Shown here piece by piece: positions 1 through 8,230 of a DNA stretch of 64,000 nt (positions are counted from its first letter, which is position 1; the number at the start of each line of letters is the position of its first letter). The translations under genes and the position numbers were made by a program. Below the pieces are notes generated by a model. It was not told the origin of the DNA and did no database searches. It worked only from the letters and a program-made list of their open reading frames with translations. The DNA is from Microcoleus sp. FACHB-672 (GTDB lineage: Bacteria > Cyanobacteriota > Cyanobacteriia > Cyanobacteriales > Oscillatoriaceae). The DNA lies in contig NZ_JACJOU010000002.1 of the NCBI RefSeq assembly GCF_014695725.1, forward strand, positions 1 to 64,000, in the 5' to 3' direction.

Positions 1-80
1 CGGTTTTCGGTTGATGTGACCCACTCGCAGAACCGTTCCCAAACGTTGGCGCTTTCGCGGCGTTGGAGAGTTGTGGTCAT
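1..80 (-). CDS. psbA: Photosystem II D1 protein, N-terminal fragment
   Basis: The minus-strand reading from the ATG at 78-80 begins [20 protein letters not shown] and continues VTSTENR to the window edge. This is the highly conserved N-terminus of the D1 reaction-centre protein, which carries the P680 and QB sites in the thylakoid membrane. Only about 26 codons are inside the window, so nothing can be said about the D1 isoform or the end of the gene. It is divergent from the pyrF/pyrE fusion, and its leader and promoter occupy the intervening bases. Identification is firm because the N-terminal string is nearly invariant; W and E at the 'VWERFCEW' positions are ordinary variants. Confidence 0.95.
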   Translation of the reverse strand, partial: MTTTLQRRESANVWERFCEWVTSTEN

Positions 81-125
81 TTGTTTATGATTGCTATTGA
101 TTTTTCGAGGTGCTTATGATGTTGG

Positions 126-153
126 GCAGGTGTTTGCCTGCTTGAATATTATA
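126..153 (-). promoter_or_regulatory. Putative psbA promoter -10 and leader hairpin
   Basis: On the minus strand a TATAAT hexamer lies at 148-153, about 70 nt upstream of the psbA ATG. A GCAGG/CCTGC stem with a 6-nt loop lies at 126-141 between it and the start codon. A short AT-rich leader with a hairpin near its 5' end is usual for cyanobacterial psbA genes. The transcription start is inferred, not seen, and no convincing -35 was identified. Confidence 0.5.
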
Positions 154-337
154 TTACTCATCTTTCTTTACATTTAGCAACATTTTAAACATTATTTTTA
201 CTTGTACCTGTGTTTTGATTAACTTATCTAAGATTCAATAGATCGAAAGAATATAAGTTTGCTGTAAGCTGTGCCCCATCGCGTTCCTGTAGCGTGTTGC
301 GTTAAAGAGGCCGGCAACTCCCGTAGAGGAAAACCCC

Positions 338-1786
338 ATGAACTTCTTCGACAAATTGCTTTATGCTATTGAACGCAATCAAAGCTTACTGTACGCAGGA
401 CTTGACCCCGATCCAGAGACTTTGCCTCAGCGATATCACACCGGCACCGACAGCGACCATCTCCTGACAGGTCTGCGGGACTGGTTACAAGACTCCATCG
501 CCCAAACCGCAGGTTTCGTTTGCGCTTACAAACTCACCCTCGGCTTTTACCAGGCGCTTGGTGTTCCGGGATTAGAATTGCTCCAGCAAACCTTAGCCGC
601 TATTCCAGCGCTGATTCCAGTAATTTTAGATGCCAAGCACAGCGACCTCAACACCAGCACAGTTTTTGCTCGAACAGTGTTTCAAGAGTGGGGTGTGGAT
701 GCTTGCACCTTAAGCCCTTATGCCGGCCTTGATCAGGTTGCCCCCTTTTTGGTTTATCCCGGCAAAGCAGTGTTTGTTCTTTGTGCCACCGCCAATTCTT
801 CGGCGGCAGAGTTGCAGGAATATCCAGGTCAAGAATTGCCCTTTTATTTACACTTGGTGCAGGCAGCGAAAACCTGGGGGACTCCTGAACAACTAGGCTT
901 AGAAGTGGGTGCAGCGACACCGGAAATTTTGGCCCGCATCCGTGGGGAAGTCCCGGAACGCCCAATTTTACTGGAGGGAGGCTGGCGAGATGATCGGGAT
1001 CTGGCGAAGATGCTGGGTGCCGGTTTGAATGCTTATGGGGACGGCTTGTTGCTGCCGGCACCTCCACATTTGTTGGCAAGCGAACAGCCGGCTGAGGAAC
1101 TGAGGGCGTTACGCGACACAATTAATGAGGAGCGGTTTAAAGTTATGGAGGGAAGCCCCACCTGTGACTTATGGCTGCCAGATGTTTGTTTTTTACAGCA
1201 TTCTGCCCACCGGGATTTGATCTTGCAACTTTATGACATTGGCTGCATTACGTTTGGCGAGCACGTCCAAGCCTCTGGAGCAATATTTCCCTATTACATT
1301 GATTTGCGAAAAATTATTTCCCAGCCGCAAATTTTCCATCAAATTTTAAGCGCTTACGCTGAAATTATTCAACACCTTGAATTTGACAGAATCGCCGGCA
1401 TTCCTTATGGTTCCTTACCTACTGCAACCGGCTTAGCACTGCGCTTGAAGCGTCCGATGATTTTTCCTCGCAAAGAGGCGAAAGCTTATGGAAGTGGACG
1501 GGTGATTGAGGGGAATTTCCATCCAGGGGAAAAGATTGTGGTAGTGGATGACATTCTGATTAGTGGAAAAAGTGCGATGGAAGGTGCGGAGAAACTTCAG
1601 TCTGCCGGTTTGAAGGTGGAAGATATTGTGGTGTTTATCGATCATGAAAAGGGCGTAAAAGATCGGTTACACGAGAAAGGATATCGCGCTCATTCTGTTT
1701 TAGGCATTTCTGAAATCGCTGAAACTTTACATCAAGCAGGCCGAATTGATAGTGAGCAATTCCGGATGTTTGCAGATGCACACTGA
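338..1786 (+). CDS. pyrF/pyrE: Bifunctional orotidine-5'-phosphate decarboxylase / orotate phosphoribosyltransferase
   Basis: A fused enzyme for the last two steps of UMP synthesis: orotate + PRPP to OMP (C-terminal half), then OMP to UMP + CO2 (N-terminal half). Residues about 1-270 are a type 2 OMP decarboxylase with the catalytic D98-x-K100-x2-D103 set in 'ILDAKHSD'. Residues about 290-482 are a type I phosphoribosyltransferase with the PRPP loop 'IVVVDDILISGKSA' near residue 400. The length of 482 aa fits the fused cyanobacterial form. The ATG at 338 follows GAGG about 8 nt upstream. It is cytosolic and stands alone, divergent from psbA. Both active-site signatures look intact, so both activities are expected. 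Confidence 0.95.
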   Translation: MNFFDKLLYAIERNQSLLYAGLDPDPETLPQRYHTGTDSDHLLTGLRDWLQDSIAQTAGFVCAYKLTLGFYQALGVPGLELLQQTLAAIPALIPVILDAKHSDLNTSTVFARTVFQEWGVDACTLSPYAGLDQVAPFLVYPGKAVFVLCATANSSAAELQEYPGQELPFYLHLVQAAKTWGTPEQLGLEVGAATPEILARIRGEVPERPILLEGGWRDDRDLAKMLGAGLNAYGDGLLLPAPPHLLASEQPAEELRALRDTINEERFKVMEGSPTCDLWLPDVCFLQHSAHRDLILQLYDIGCITFGEHVQASGAIFPYYIDLRKIISQPQIFHQILSAYAEIIQHLEFDRIAGIPYGSLPTATGLALRLKRPMIFPRKEAKAYGSGRVIEGNFHPGEKIVVVDDILISGKSAMEGAEKLQSAGLKVEDIVVFIDHEKGVKDRLHEKGYRAHSVLGISEIAETLHQAGRIDSEQFRMFADAH

Positions 1787-1877
1787 TTGTCGCTCATGAG
1801 CTTCTATTCACAGGTGCTTTTTCAACATAAAGGAGTGCAAAGAGGGGTTTTTAGCCGGCAAAGTTTCTTGCTCCAGC

Positions 1878-2750
1878 TTACTTGGCACTTTCTGGGCTGG
1901 GAAGTGGAAGTAAGGTAATTTGAACGCCTTGGGTTCCTTGAGGAATTAATTTAAAATAAATTTCAGGAATGTAGGAAAGATTGTCATTTTTGATGACGCC
2001 GGCAGCAACCAGAGAATCAAGACAACTGCCAACAATATTGTCTCCATCTGCGTTCATTCGATGTTTTCCAATTAAACGAACTTTGACGGCTGCCCGCTGA
2101 AGGGGAAGCACCGGCAGCGAACTTTTTTCGCCCAACTGCTTAAAAATTTCAACTTCCGCATGATTTCGCCACGCCCGATAACGGGGGGGTAAAAATGTAC
2201 CGTTAGCCGTGACTCTAGGGCGGGCTTTGGGAACTACACCACCTGGAATAAAAAAGGTGAGAGTATCGGTTGCCGGCAACAAGGTTTCTTTGGGAGAAAT
2301 GGGGGGTGCCGGCTCTAAAGTAGCAGCAATTTGAATGGGTTCCTCAACATTAGAAGAAAGCTCAGCTCGCTCACGATCTCTCAGCGCCAAGGCACTCGTT
2401 TCGCTTGCCGGCAGAATGGCGGGAGATGGCACTAATTTTGGCCAGCCTCTAGCTATTTGCATATAGGTTTGGGCAGTTCGTTCCGAGACGGTGCAACATT
2501 CCTTCAGCCAGGAAAGCCACCCTTCAGGAGTCAGTTGCTCCTGAGCTTGTAAAAGCCATTCTCCGGCGTTGCGGGCGTGTAGCAGCCCTATTGTGGGAAA
2601 TGCCACGCACTGCTGATGGGAGCTATTAATGCGTGCTGCCAGCTCCGCTTGTGGGAGAATGGCCGGGGATTTCTGCACGAGCCGTTCTAGGAACGGGGGT
2701 AGCAATTGGGTTGTTTGTGTCAAGGATTTTTTTAAACTCGCCGCTTTCAA
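1878..2750 (-). CDS. DUF3102 / RusA-like endonuclease fusion protein
   Basis: Residues about 40-105 match the DUF3102 pattern (GEWLLQAQE...WLSWL...SERTAQTYMQIAR), a helical domain often near phage or plasmid DNA functions. After a low-complexity linker, residues about 165-285 resemble RusA Holliday-junction resolvases: 'PKARPRVT' and then D235-G-D237-N ... D256. By alignment from memory these three Asp match the E. coli RusA metal ligands D70, D72 and D91. The catalytic Lys equivalent (RusA K76) appears to be Gly241. The only start in reach is TTG at 2750, so the true N-terminus is uncertain. It lies 154 nt downstream of the ABC-F gene on the same strand. Resolution of branched DNA is an inference; a structural or regulatory role is possible given the Lys change. 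Confidence 0.72.
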   Translation of the reverse strand: MKAASLKKSLTQTTQLLPPFLERLVQKSPAILPQAELAARINSSHQQCVAFPTIGLLHARNAGEWLLQAQEQLTPEGWLSWLKECCTVSERTAQTYMQIARGWPKLVPSPAILPASETSALALRDRERAELSSNVEEPIQIAATLEPAPPISPKETLLPATDTLTFFIPGGVVPKARPRVTANGTFLPPRYRAWRNHAEVEIFKQLGEKSSLPVLPLQRAAVKVRLIGKHRMNADGDNIVGSCLDSLVAAGVIKNDNLSYIPEIYFKLIPQGTQGVQITLLPLPSPESAK

Positions 2751-2904
2751 GCTACCACAGCCAACCTACTGGGCAAATACAATTAGCCGGTTGCCCAATG
2801 AATGTAGGGTTAAACCCCCCCGGCTCCCTTACGGGTTCACGCCCCTACACCCACACTTTTAGGCAAAAGTCAACCCAAAAATTAACATCCCATTAAACGC
2901 CCAC

Positions 2905-4611
2905 TTACTTTTTCGCCCCATCCTTTTTCGTCTTCTGCTTTTCTCGCTTTGCCGCATCCTTTGCTGCTTTTTCTGCGGCTATCTTCTCTTGACGAACTTT
3001 CTCCTTTTCCTCTTCAATCTTGTTCAAATAATACTGATAGTCTCCCAGGTACTCGCGCAATTCGCCTTCGCGAATCTCAACAATTTTGTTAGCAACTTTG
3101 GAGATAAAATATCGGTCGTGGGAAACGAGAATCACTGTTCCCTCATAATTTTGCAGGGCTTCCTCCAGCATTTCTTTGGCTGGAATATCTAAGTGATTTG
3201 TCGGCTCATCCAAAATCAGTAAATTAGCCGGTCGTAGCAGCATTTTTGCTAAAGCTAGCCGAGCTTTTTCTCCCCCACTAAGCGCCGCTACTTTTTTGAA
3301 AACCGTATCGCCGGTGAATAGAAAGCGCCCTAAAAGGGTACGGACTTCTTCATTTTTCCAGTCTGGAACTTCATCATGAATCGTTTCCATGACGGTTCGA
3401 TTCAAATCTAAAGCTTCCGCTTGATTTTGCTCAAAGTAACTGGGAATAACGTTATGCTCGCCGAGTGTCACCGTGCCTTCGCTGGGTTTTTCCATCTCCA
3501 TGATCAGATGCAGCAAGGTGGATTTTCCTGATCCATTTGGCCCCAAGAAAGCCACGCGATCTCCCCGCTCAATCAGCAAATCTGCGCCTAAAAACAAGAT
3601 TTTTTCGCCATAAGTATGAACTAAATCTTTGATAATGACGACTTCACGACCACTGCGCGGGGGGTTAGGAAATTGGAAGCGCAAGCTGCGGACATCTGCA
3701 ACAGGTGCGTCGATGCGCTCAATTTTATCCAGTTGTTTCTCGCGGCTTTTGGCTTGCGTGCTGCGAGTGGCGCTGGCACGGAACCGATCCACGAAAGCTT
3801 GCTGCTGTTCGAGTTCTTTTTGCTGGCGCTCGTAAGCGCTGAGTTGGGCTTCTTTTAGCTCTGCTTTTTGGTTTAAATAAGCCGTATAATTGCCCGAGTA
3901 GGTGGTAGAAACGCCGCGCTCGGTTTCGACAATTTGGGTACACAGCCGGTCTAAAAAGGCTCGGTCATGAGCGACGATTACCATTGGAATCGTTAACCCT
4001 TTGAGATAGGTTTCCAACCATTCAATGGTTTCTAAATCTAGGTGGTTCGTCGGTTCATCTAGCAGCAGAAGATCGGGACTTTGCAGCAGGATTTTTCCTA
4101 AACTCATCCGCATCTGCCAGCCGCCACTGAAGGCACTAACTAAACGCTCGCCATCTTCGGGTTCAAATCCCATTTCTGGCAATATTTTCTCAATTCGAGC
4201 GTCGAGTCCATATCCGTCTAAGCCTTCAAATTGACGTTGCAGGCGATCCATTTGATGAATCAGTTTATCCAGTCTTTCGGGATTGGCTGTTTGCATTTCA
4301 TGGTGTACCTGCGCGAGCGCGTGCTGCACGTCATTTGCTTCCTTAAACACCGTCCAAAACTCTTCGCGTACTGTGCGTGTGGGTTCAACTTCAAATTCTT
4401 GAGTTAAATAGGCGATGTGTAAACTCGCAGGACGAACGATTTCACCGGCACTCGGTTCAATTTCACCGGCAATGATTTTCAGTTGGGTGGACTTGCCGGC
4501 ACCGTTGACCCCAACCAACCCGATCCGATCGCCTGGTTTAACCTCCCAGCTCACGTCTTTCAGAACTTCGCCCGTGGGATAGATTTTACTAATATGTTCT
4601 AATCGCAGCAT
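2905..4611 (-). CDS. ABC-F family ATPase (ribosome-associated type)
   Basis: Two ABC ATPase domains in one soluble chain with no membrane segments, the hallmark of ABC-F proteins, which act on the ribosome to resolve stalling or bind the E-site. Visible motifs are Walker A 'GVNGAGKST' and 'GPNGSGKST', signatures 'FSGGW' and 'LSGGEKARL', and two 'LLLLDEPTNHLD'-type Walker B strings. The charged linker lies between the domains, and a lysine-rich coiled-coil tail (EKVRQEKIAAEKAAK...) ends the protein. I start at the ATG at 4611, preceded by GGAG with good spacing, giving 568 aa; an in-frame TTG 18 nt upstream is less likely. It is divergent from rpmI-rplT. The precise subfamily (Uup-, EttA- or YkpA-like) was not resolved. 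Confidence 0.92.
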   Translation of the reverse strand: MLRLEHISKIYPTGEVLKDVSWEVKPGDRIGLVGVNGAGKSTQLKIIAGEIEPSAGEIVRPASLHIAYLTQEFEVEPTRTVREEFWTVFKEANDVQHALAQVHHEMQTANPERLDKLIHQMDRLQRQFEGLDGYGLDARIEKILPEMGFEPEDGERLVSAFSGGWQMRMSLGKILLQSPDLLLLDEPTNHLDLETIEWLETYLKGLTIPMVIVAHDRAFLDRLCTQIVETERGVSTTYSGNYTAYLNQKAELKEAQLSAYERQQKELEQQQAFVDRFRASATRSTQAKSREKQLDKIERIDAPVADVRSLRFQFPNPPRSGREVVIIKDLVHTYGEKILFLGADLLIERGDRVAFLGPNGSGKSTLLHLIMEMEKPSEGTVTLGEHNVIPSYFEQNQAEALDLNRTVMETIHDEVPDWKNEEVRTLLGRFLFTGDTVFKKVAALSGGEKARLALAKMLLRPANLLILDEPTNHLDIPAKEMLEEALQNYEGTVILVSHDRYFISKVANKIVEIREGELREYLGDYQYYLNKIEEEKEKVRQEKIAAEKAAKDAAKREKQKTKKDGAKK

Positions 4612-4864
4612 CAGAGTCTCCAGAATCAATGAGGTAACGGGAAATCAAATTTCTGAGTGAGCGCTTGGCTATCTCTTAAAAGTTATCAGCTACCCACTTA
4701 ATCTTGCCAGAAAGTTTCCTCGGCTGCCGAACTTAAAACTTTCTCATTTTTCTGCCTAGGCTGCGCCTCCTCAAATGCCGGCTCATCCTGACCCCGGCTG
4801 CGATTTGTGCAAAAATTCAAAATAAGTGATATGCTTGTCGATTGTGTCTAATCAACTCTAGACA

Positions 4865-5062
4865 ATGCCTAAACTAAAAACTCGCAAAGCAGCCGCCAAG
4901 CGTTTTAGAGCGACCGGCAGCGGCAAAATTATGCGCCGCAAAGCTTTCAAAAGTCACTTGCTACAGCACAAGAGTACAACGCGCAAGAATACTCTTTCCA
5001 AAATGGCTGTGGTGGATGAACGTGACGCAGACAATGTGCGCTTGATGCTCCCCTATTTATAA
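4865..5062 (+). CDS. rpmI: 50S ribosomal protein L35
   Basis: A 65-residue basic protein beginning [20 protein letters not shown], with the conserved '[21 protein letters not shown]' region typical of L35. It is a structural component of the large ribosomal subunit. The gene is followed 111 nt later by rplT, the usual pairing. infC, often first in this operon in other bacteria, is not adjacent. The 111-nt spacer is filled with related CAGTTGTCAG/CTGACAAC-type strings that could fold, a kind of intergenic repeat common in cyanobacteria. Confidence 0.97.
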   Translation: MPKLKTRKAAAKRFRATGSGKIMRRKAFKSHLLQHKSTTRKNTLSKMAVVDERDADNVRLMLPYL

Positions 5063-5173
5063 GTCAGTCAGCGCTCAGTTGTCAGCCGGCTTTGAGGCTT
5101 GAGCTTACAACTGACAACGGAGAGCTGGCAACTGAACCCTGAACTCTAGCAACTAACACGTAACCAACTAGCC

Positions 5174-5527
5174 ATGACACGAGTTAAACGCGGTAATGTA
5201 GCCCGCAAACGCCGCAAAAAAATTCTCAAAATAGCCAAAGGATTTCGGGGGTCTCACTCGAAACTCTTCCGCACAGCTAATCAGCAGGTAATGAAGGCGT
5301 TGCGTAGCGCCTACCGTGATCGCAAAAAGCGCAAGCGGGATTTCCGGCGTCTGTGGATCGCCCGCATCAACGCAGCAACGCGTCAACATGGCATGAGCTA
5401 CAGCCAGTTTATGGGGAATTTGAAGAAAGCAAATATTCAAATCAACCGCAAAATGTTGGCTCAATTGGCAGTTCTTGATGCTGAAAGCTTCACCAAAGTG
5501 GTGGAAATGGCCAGCCAGGTCAAGTAA
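5174..5527 (+). CDS. rplT: 50S ribosomal protein L20
   Basis: A 117-residue protein starting [19 protein letters not shown] with the conserved '[21 protein letters not shown]' segment; length and sequence are standard for L20. It binds 23S rRNA early in large-subunit assembly and in some bacteria represses its own operon. It is cotranscribed with rpmI by position. A strong hairpin (5545-5589) follows the stop codon and probably ends or stabilises the transcript. Confidence 0.97.
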   Translation: MTRVKRGNVARKRRKKILKIAKGFRGSHSKLFRTANQQVMKALRSAYRDRKKRKRDFRRLWIARINAATRQHGMSYSQFMGNLKKANIQINRKMLAQLAVLDAESFTKVVEMASQVK

Positions 5528-5544
5528 AAATTTCTCCCTTACCC

Positions 5545-5589
5545 CGTTTCCAGTAGAGGTGCGTCAGCGAACTGTCTCTACTGGAAACG
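5545..5589 (+). terminator. Hairpin after rplT
   Basis: A perfect 14-bp inverted repeat: CGTTTCCAGTAGAG at 5545-5558 pairs with CTCTACTGGAAACG at 5576-5589 across a 17-nt loop. It begins 17 nt after the rplT stop. There is no U-tract, so it may be a processing or stability hairpin rather than a classical intrinsic terminator. It also lies just upstream of the binding-protein gene at 5604. Confidence 0.6.
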
Positions 5590-5603
5590 ATTGAGAAATA
5601 AAA

Positions 5604-6428
5604 ATGAGGAAAAAGTCTCTTCAATTTTTAAGTTTTAATTTCTTATTTTTAATCGCTCTGGCATTGTGCTTGAGTGTAATGCCGGCAGTCTTTACACCAC
5701 CGGCACCCGTAGCGGCAGCAGAAATGAAAGCTATCAAAAAGCGGGGCCGGTTCATTGTTGCCGTGAAGGATAATTTGCCGCCCTTGGGCTTTAGAGACAG
5801 CGCCGGCAACTTGCAAGGGCTGGAAATTGATATTGCCCGCCGACTGGCGGCAGAGGTGTTAGGAAGCCCTGATGCGGTGGAATTGCAGCCGGTAGCCAAT
5901 CAGGATCGGCTTTCTGTTGTGTTAAATGGCCAAGTCGATATTACCATTGCCGGCGTGACTGCAACCGAAACGCGGGGCCGGGTGGTTGATTTTAGCGTTC
6001 CCTACTATATGGATGGCACCGGCTTTGTCACGAAAAATGCTTCGGTAAGCCGGTTAGAGGACGTGGGAAAACAGACCATTGTTATGTTAGATAACTCTGA
6101 CTCAATTGCCAATGTTCTGTATTTTCTCCCCAATGCCAAACTCATTGGCGTAGATTCTTATGAAGCAGGGCGAATGCTAATAGAAAGCGGTGAAGCCAGT
6201 GTCTTTGCCGGCGATGCCAGCGTCCTTGCCGGCTGGGTGCAAGAGTATCCAGATTACCAGATTTTACCGTTTCTCCTATCTGCTGAACCGCTATCTATCG
6301 TGATGCCAAAAGGATTGCAATATTCCCCGCTTCGCGTGCGAGTGCATAATGCAATTCGCCAGTGGACAGCAGAAGGTTGGTTGCGAGAACGGGCAGCATA
6401 CTGGGGCTTGCCGGTGCCTCAAGAATAG
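5604..6428 (+). CDS. Amino-acid-type ABC transporter substrate-binding protein
   Basis: A 274-residue exported protein of the type 2 periplasmic binding fold (GlnH/HisJ-like). A hydrophobic signal peptide covers residues about 10-40 and ends near 'PVAAAEMKA'. The mature domain shows 'GRFIVAVKDNLPPLGFRD', 'LQGLEIDIARRLAAEVLG', 'DITIAGVTATETRGRVVDFSVPYY' and a C-terminal 'RVHNAIRQWTAEGWLRERAAYWG', all typical of polar amino acid receptors. The ligand cannot be assigned. No permease or ATPase gene is adjacent, so it is an orphan receptor or serves a distant transporter. The ATG at 5604 begins 14 nt after the rplT hairpin. Confidence 0.88.
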   Translation: MRKKSLQFLSFNFLFLIALALCLSVMPAVFTPPAPVAAAEMKAIKKRGRFIVAVKDNLPPLGFRDSAGNLQGLEIDIARRLAAEVLGSPDAVELQPVANQDRLSVVLNGQVDITIAGVTATETRGRVVDFSVPYYMDGTGFVTKNASVSRLEDVGKQTIVMLDNSDSIANVLYFLPNAKLIGVDSYEAGRMLIESGEASVFAGDASVLAGWVQEYPDYQILPFLLSAEPLSIVMPKGLQYSPLRVRVHNAIRQWTAEGWLRERAAYWGLPVPQE

Positions 6429-6516
6429 GCCGGTTAAAAAAATAAACTTTTAAATAATCAAAAAGCTGCGACACGAACTTAATCGAGCGTCTAATTTACT
6501 AGATCTCATCAAACTT

Positions 6517-7824
6517 TTATTTTTTGATAAGATATACAGGAATTTCTACCACAAACTCCGCACCCTTTTCTGGAAATGAATTACAGGTTAATTTCCCTTT
6601 ATGCTTTTCCACCACAATTTGATAGCTTGTTGATAACCCTAATCCACTTCCTTTCCCCACCTCCTTCGTTGTAAAAAAGGGATCAAACAAACGAGATTGC
6701 ACTTCTTCGCTAATCCCGGCACCATTATCTTTAACTCTAATCGTAATACTCTCTAAGCCGGTTAACTCAGTGCTAATCCAAATCGTTGGAGGAGAAGATT
6801 CTGGAAAATCTTTTCCTATACCTAGCTCTAGAGCGTCTACGGCATTCTTTAAAAGATTTAGAAATACTTGATTCATCTGGCTAGCATAACAGGTAATTAA
6901 AGGTAAATTTCCATAGTTTTTGATCACTTTAATTTCAGCTCGGCTTCCTTCCTGCCTGAGTTGCGGCTGCAACAGAACTAAAGCACTATCAATTCCCTCA
7001 TGAATATCTACAGCTTTAATATCCGATTCACCCAAGCGGGAAAAAATGCGTAATGCTAGGATGATTGTGTGGACGCGATCAACTCCCGTTTGCATTGAAC
7101 TGATTAGTTTTTCAAGATCGACAACTAGGAAAGTCAGGTCAATTTGTTGAATAGCCTCTTGGATAGAAACTGAAGGATTGGGATATTCTTGCTGATAAAG
7201 ATCGAGCAATTTTAGCAATTCTTTAATATATTGACGGGCAGGAGTAAGATTACCGGCAATAAAGCTAATCGGGTTATTAATTTCGTGAGCAATTCCAGCA
7301 ACCAACTGGCTCAAGCTGAGCATTTTTTCTTTATGAATTAGTTGAGCTTGAGTTGTTTTGAGTTCCGTTAAAGCGTTTTTAAGCTGTGTGTTTTGAGTTT
7401 GAAGCTTATTTTGCAGAGTTTGGATAGTTAGTTGATTTTGAATCCGAACTAAAATTTCTTCAAGATGAAAAGGCTTAGTAATATAATCTACGCCTCCAAC
7501 CTGAAACGCTTTTACTTTATCTAAAACATCATCCAATGCACTTAAAAAAATCACTGGAATTGTGCGAGTTTCATCGTCTTTTTTTAAAACCTCACAAACT
7601 TCATAGCCGTTCATTTCCGGCATATTAATATCTAATAAAATTAGATCAGGCGTAACGGTTTTTGCGGCAGTTAATGCCATTTTGCCATTAATTGCTTTAC
7701 GAACACTATAGCCCTGTTCTACCAAAATAGAAGATAAAAAGCGAATATTATCCGGTGTGTCGTCAACAATCAAAATATCAGGTTTTTGAAGACTGTGCGG
7801 ATGGTGAATCATTTGGCTTAACAT
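6517..7824 (-). CDS. Response regulator receiver / histidine kinase hybrid
   Basis: A 435-residue cytosolic signalling protein with an N-terminal receiver and a C-terminal kinase. The receiver (residues about 15-132) has the acidic pair D21-D22, phosphoacceptor D65 in 'LILLDINMP' and K117 in 'ITKPF'. A coiled coil (about 135-170) leads to the HisKA H-box 'GIAHEINNP' with H180. The ATPase domain shows an N-box 'NLLKNAVDAL' and the G-boxes 'DNGAGI' and 'GKGSGLGLS'. Such proteins take phosphate from an upstream kinase and modulate their own kinase output. It is the last of a minus-strand block of signalling genes. Starts at MLSQ or the nearby MIHH are both possible. The signal is unknown. Confidence 0.9.
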   Translation of the reverse strand: MLSQMIHHPHSLQKPDILIVDDTPDNIRFLSSILVEQGYSVRKAINGKMALTAAKTVTPDLILLDINMPEMNGYEVCEVLKKDDETRTIPVIFLSALDDVLDKVKAFQVGGVDYITKPFHLEEILVRIQNQLTIQTLQNKLQTQNTQLKNALTELKTTQAQLIHKEKMLSLSQLVAGIAHEINNPISFIAGNLTPARQYIKELLKLLDLYQQEYPNPSVSIQEAIQQIDLTFLVVDLEKLISSMQTGVDRVHTIILALRIFSRLGESDIKAVDIHEGIDSALVLLQPQLRQEGSRAEIKVIKNYGNLPLITCYASQMNQVFLNLLKNAVDALELGIGKDFPESSPPTIWISTELTGLESITIRVKDNGAGISEEVQSRLFDPFFTTKEVGKGSGLGLSTSYQIVVEKHKGKLTCNSFPEKGAEFVVEIPVYLIKK

Positions 7825-7949
7825 AGAAAGGTGAATTAAGAAAATTTAGAGTTCATAAAAAACTGTTTTCAGAGTTTATTTTATCTGATATCATTAACTA
7901 AAGAATTGCTATGATTAGCAGTTTGACAAAAAATAATTAACTTATATAA

Positions 7950-8227
7950 CTAAGTGTTATGACTTATTTCTTTAGCTTGATCAAGCGCCTTACCCGCAGT
8001 CACTAGCAGGGCTTCTGCTGGGAAAATTCCATGTTTGCGTATTAGATTGGCAATGCCCATGCTGAGGTCAAAAAATTGCTGGCATTTGATTTGGCGCGAA
8101 CAATTTAAAATGGTTACCCCTCTGGTTGTATAGGTTTAGCTCCACACACAGCATTTTGAACGTCTGTAGCCAGTAAAACTGTACCCAACTCTTCTACACC
8201 GGCACCAGCCACTAAACCTTCAAACAT
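7950..8227 (-). pseudogene. Decayed GGDEF-domain C-terminal fragment
   Basis: This gap is not empty. On the minus strand from 8227 one frame reads MFEGLVAGAGVEELGTVLLA followed by TDVQNAVCGAKPIQPEG and a stop. The next frame continues VTILNCSRQ...FFDLSMGIANLIRKHG, then ALLVTAGKALDQAKEISHN to a stop at 7950. Joined, this follows the end of a diguanylate cyclase: degraded GG(D/E)EF strand, 'SxGIA', then 'LL..A.KAL.QAKE..HN'. The GGDEF signature itself is destroyed (AGVEEL) and a frameshift separates the halves. It sits directly after the stop of the REC-GGDEF-EAL gene. I infer a remnant of a former GGDEF gene; no function is expected. Confidence 0.6.
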
Positions 8228-8230
8228 CTT

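Noticed and set aside
648-1121. 157-codon antisense frame in pyrF/pyrE
   Set aside because: Fully inside a well-supported gene, with no domain or start signal.
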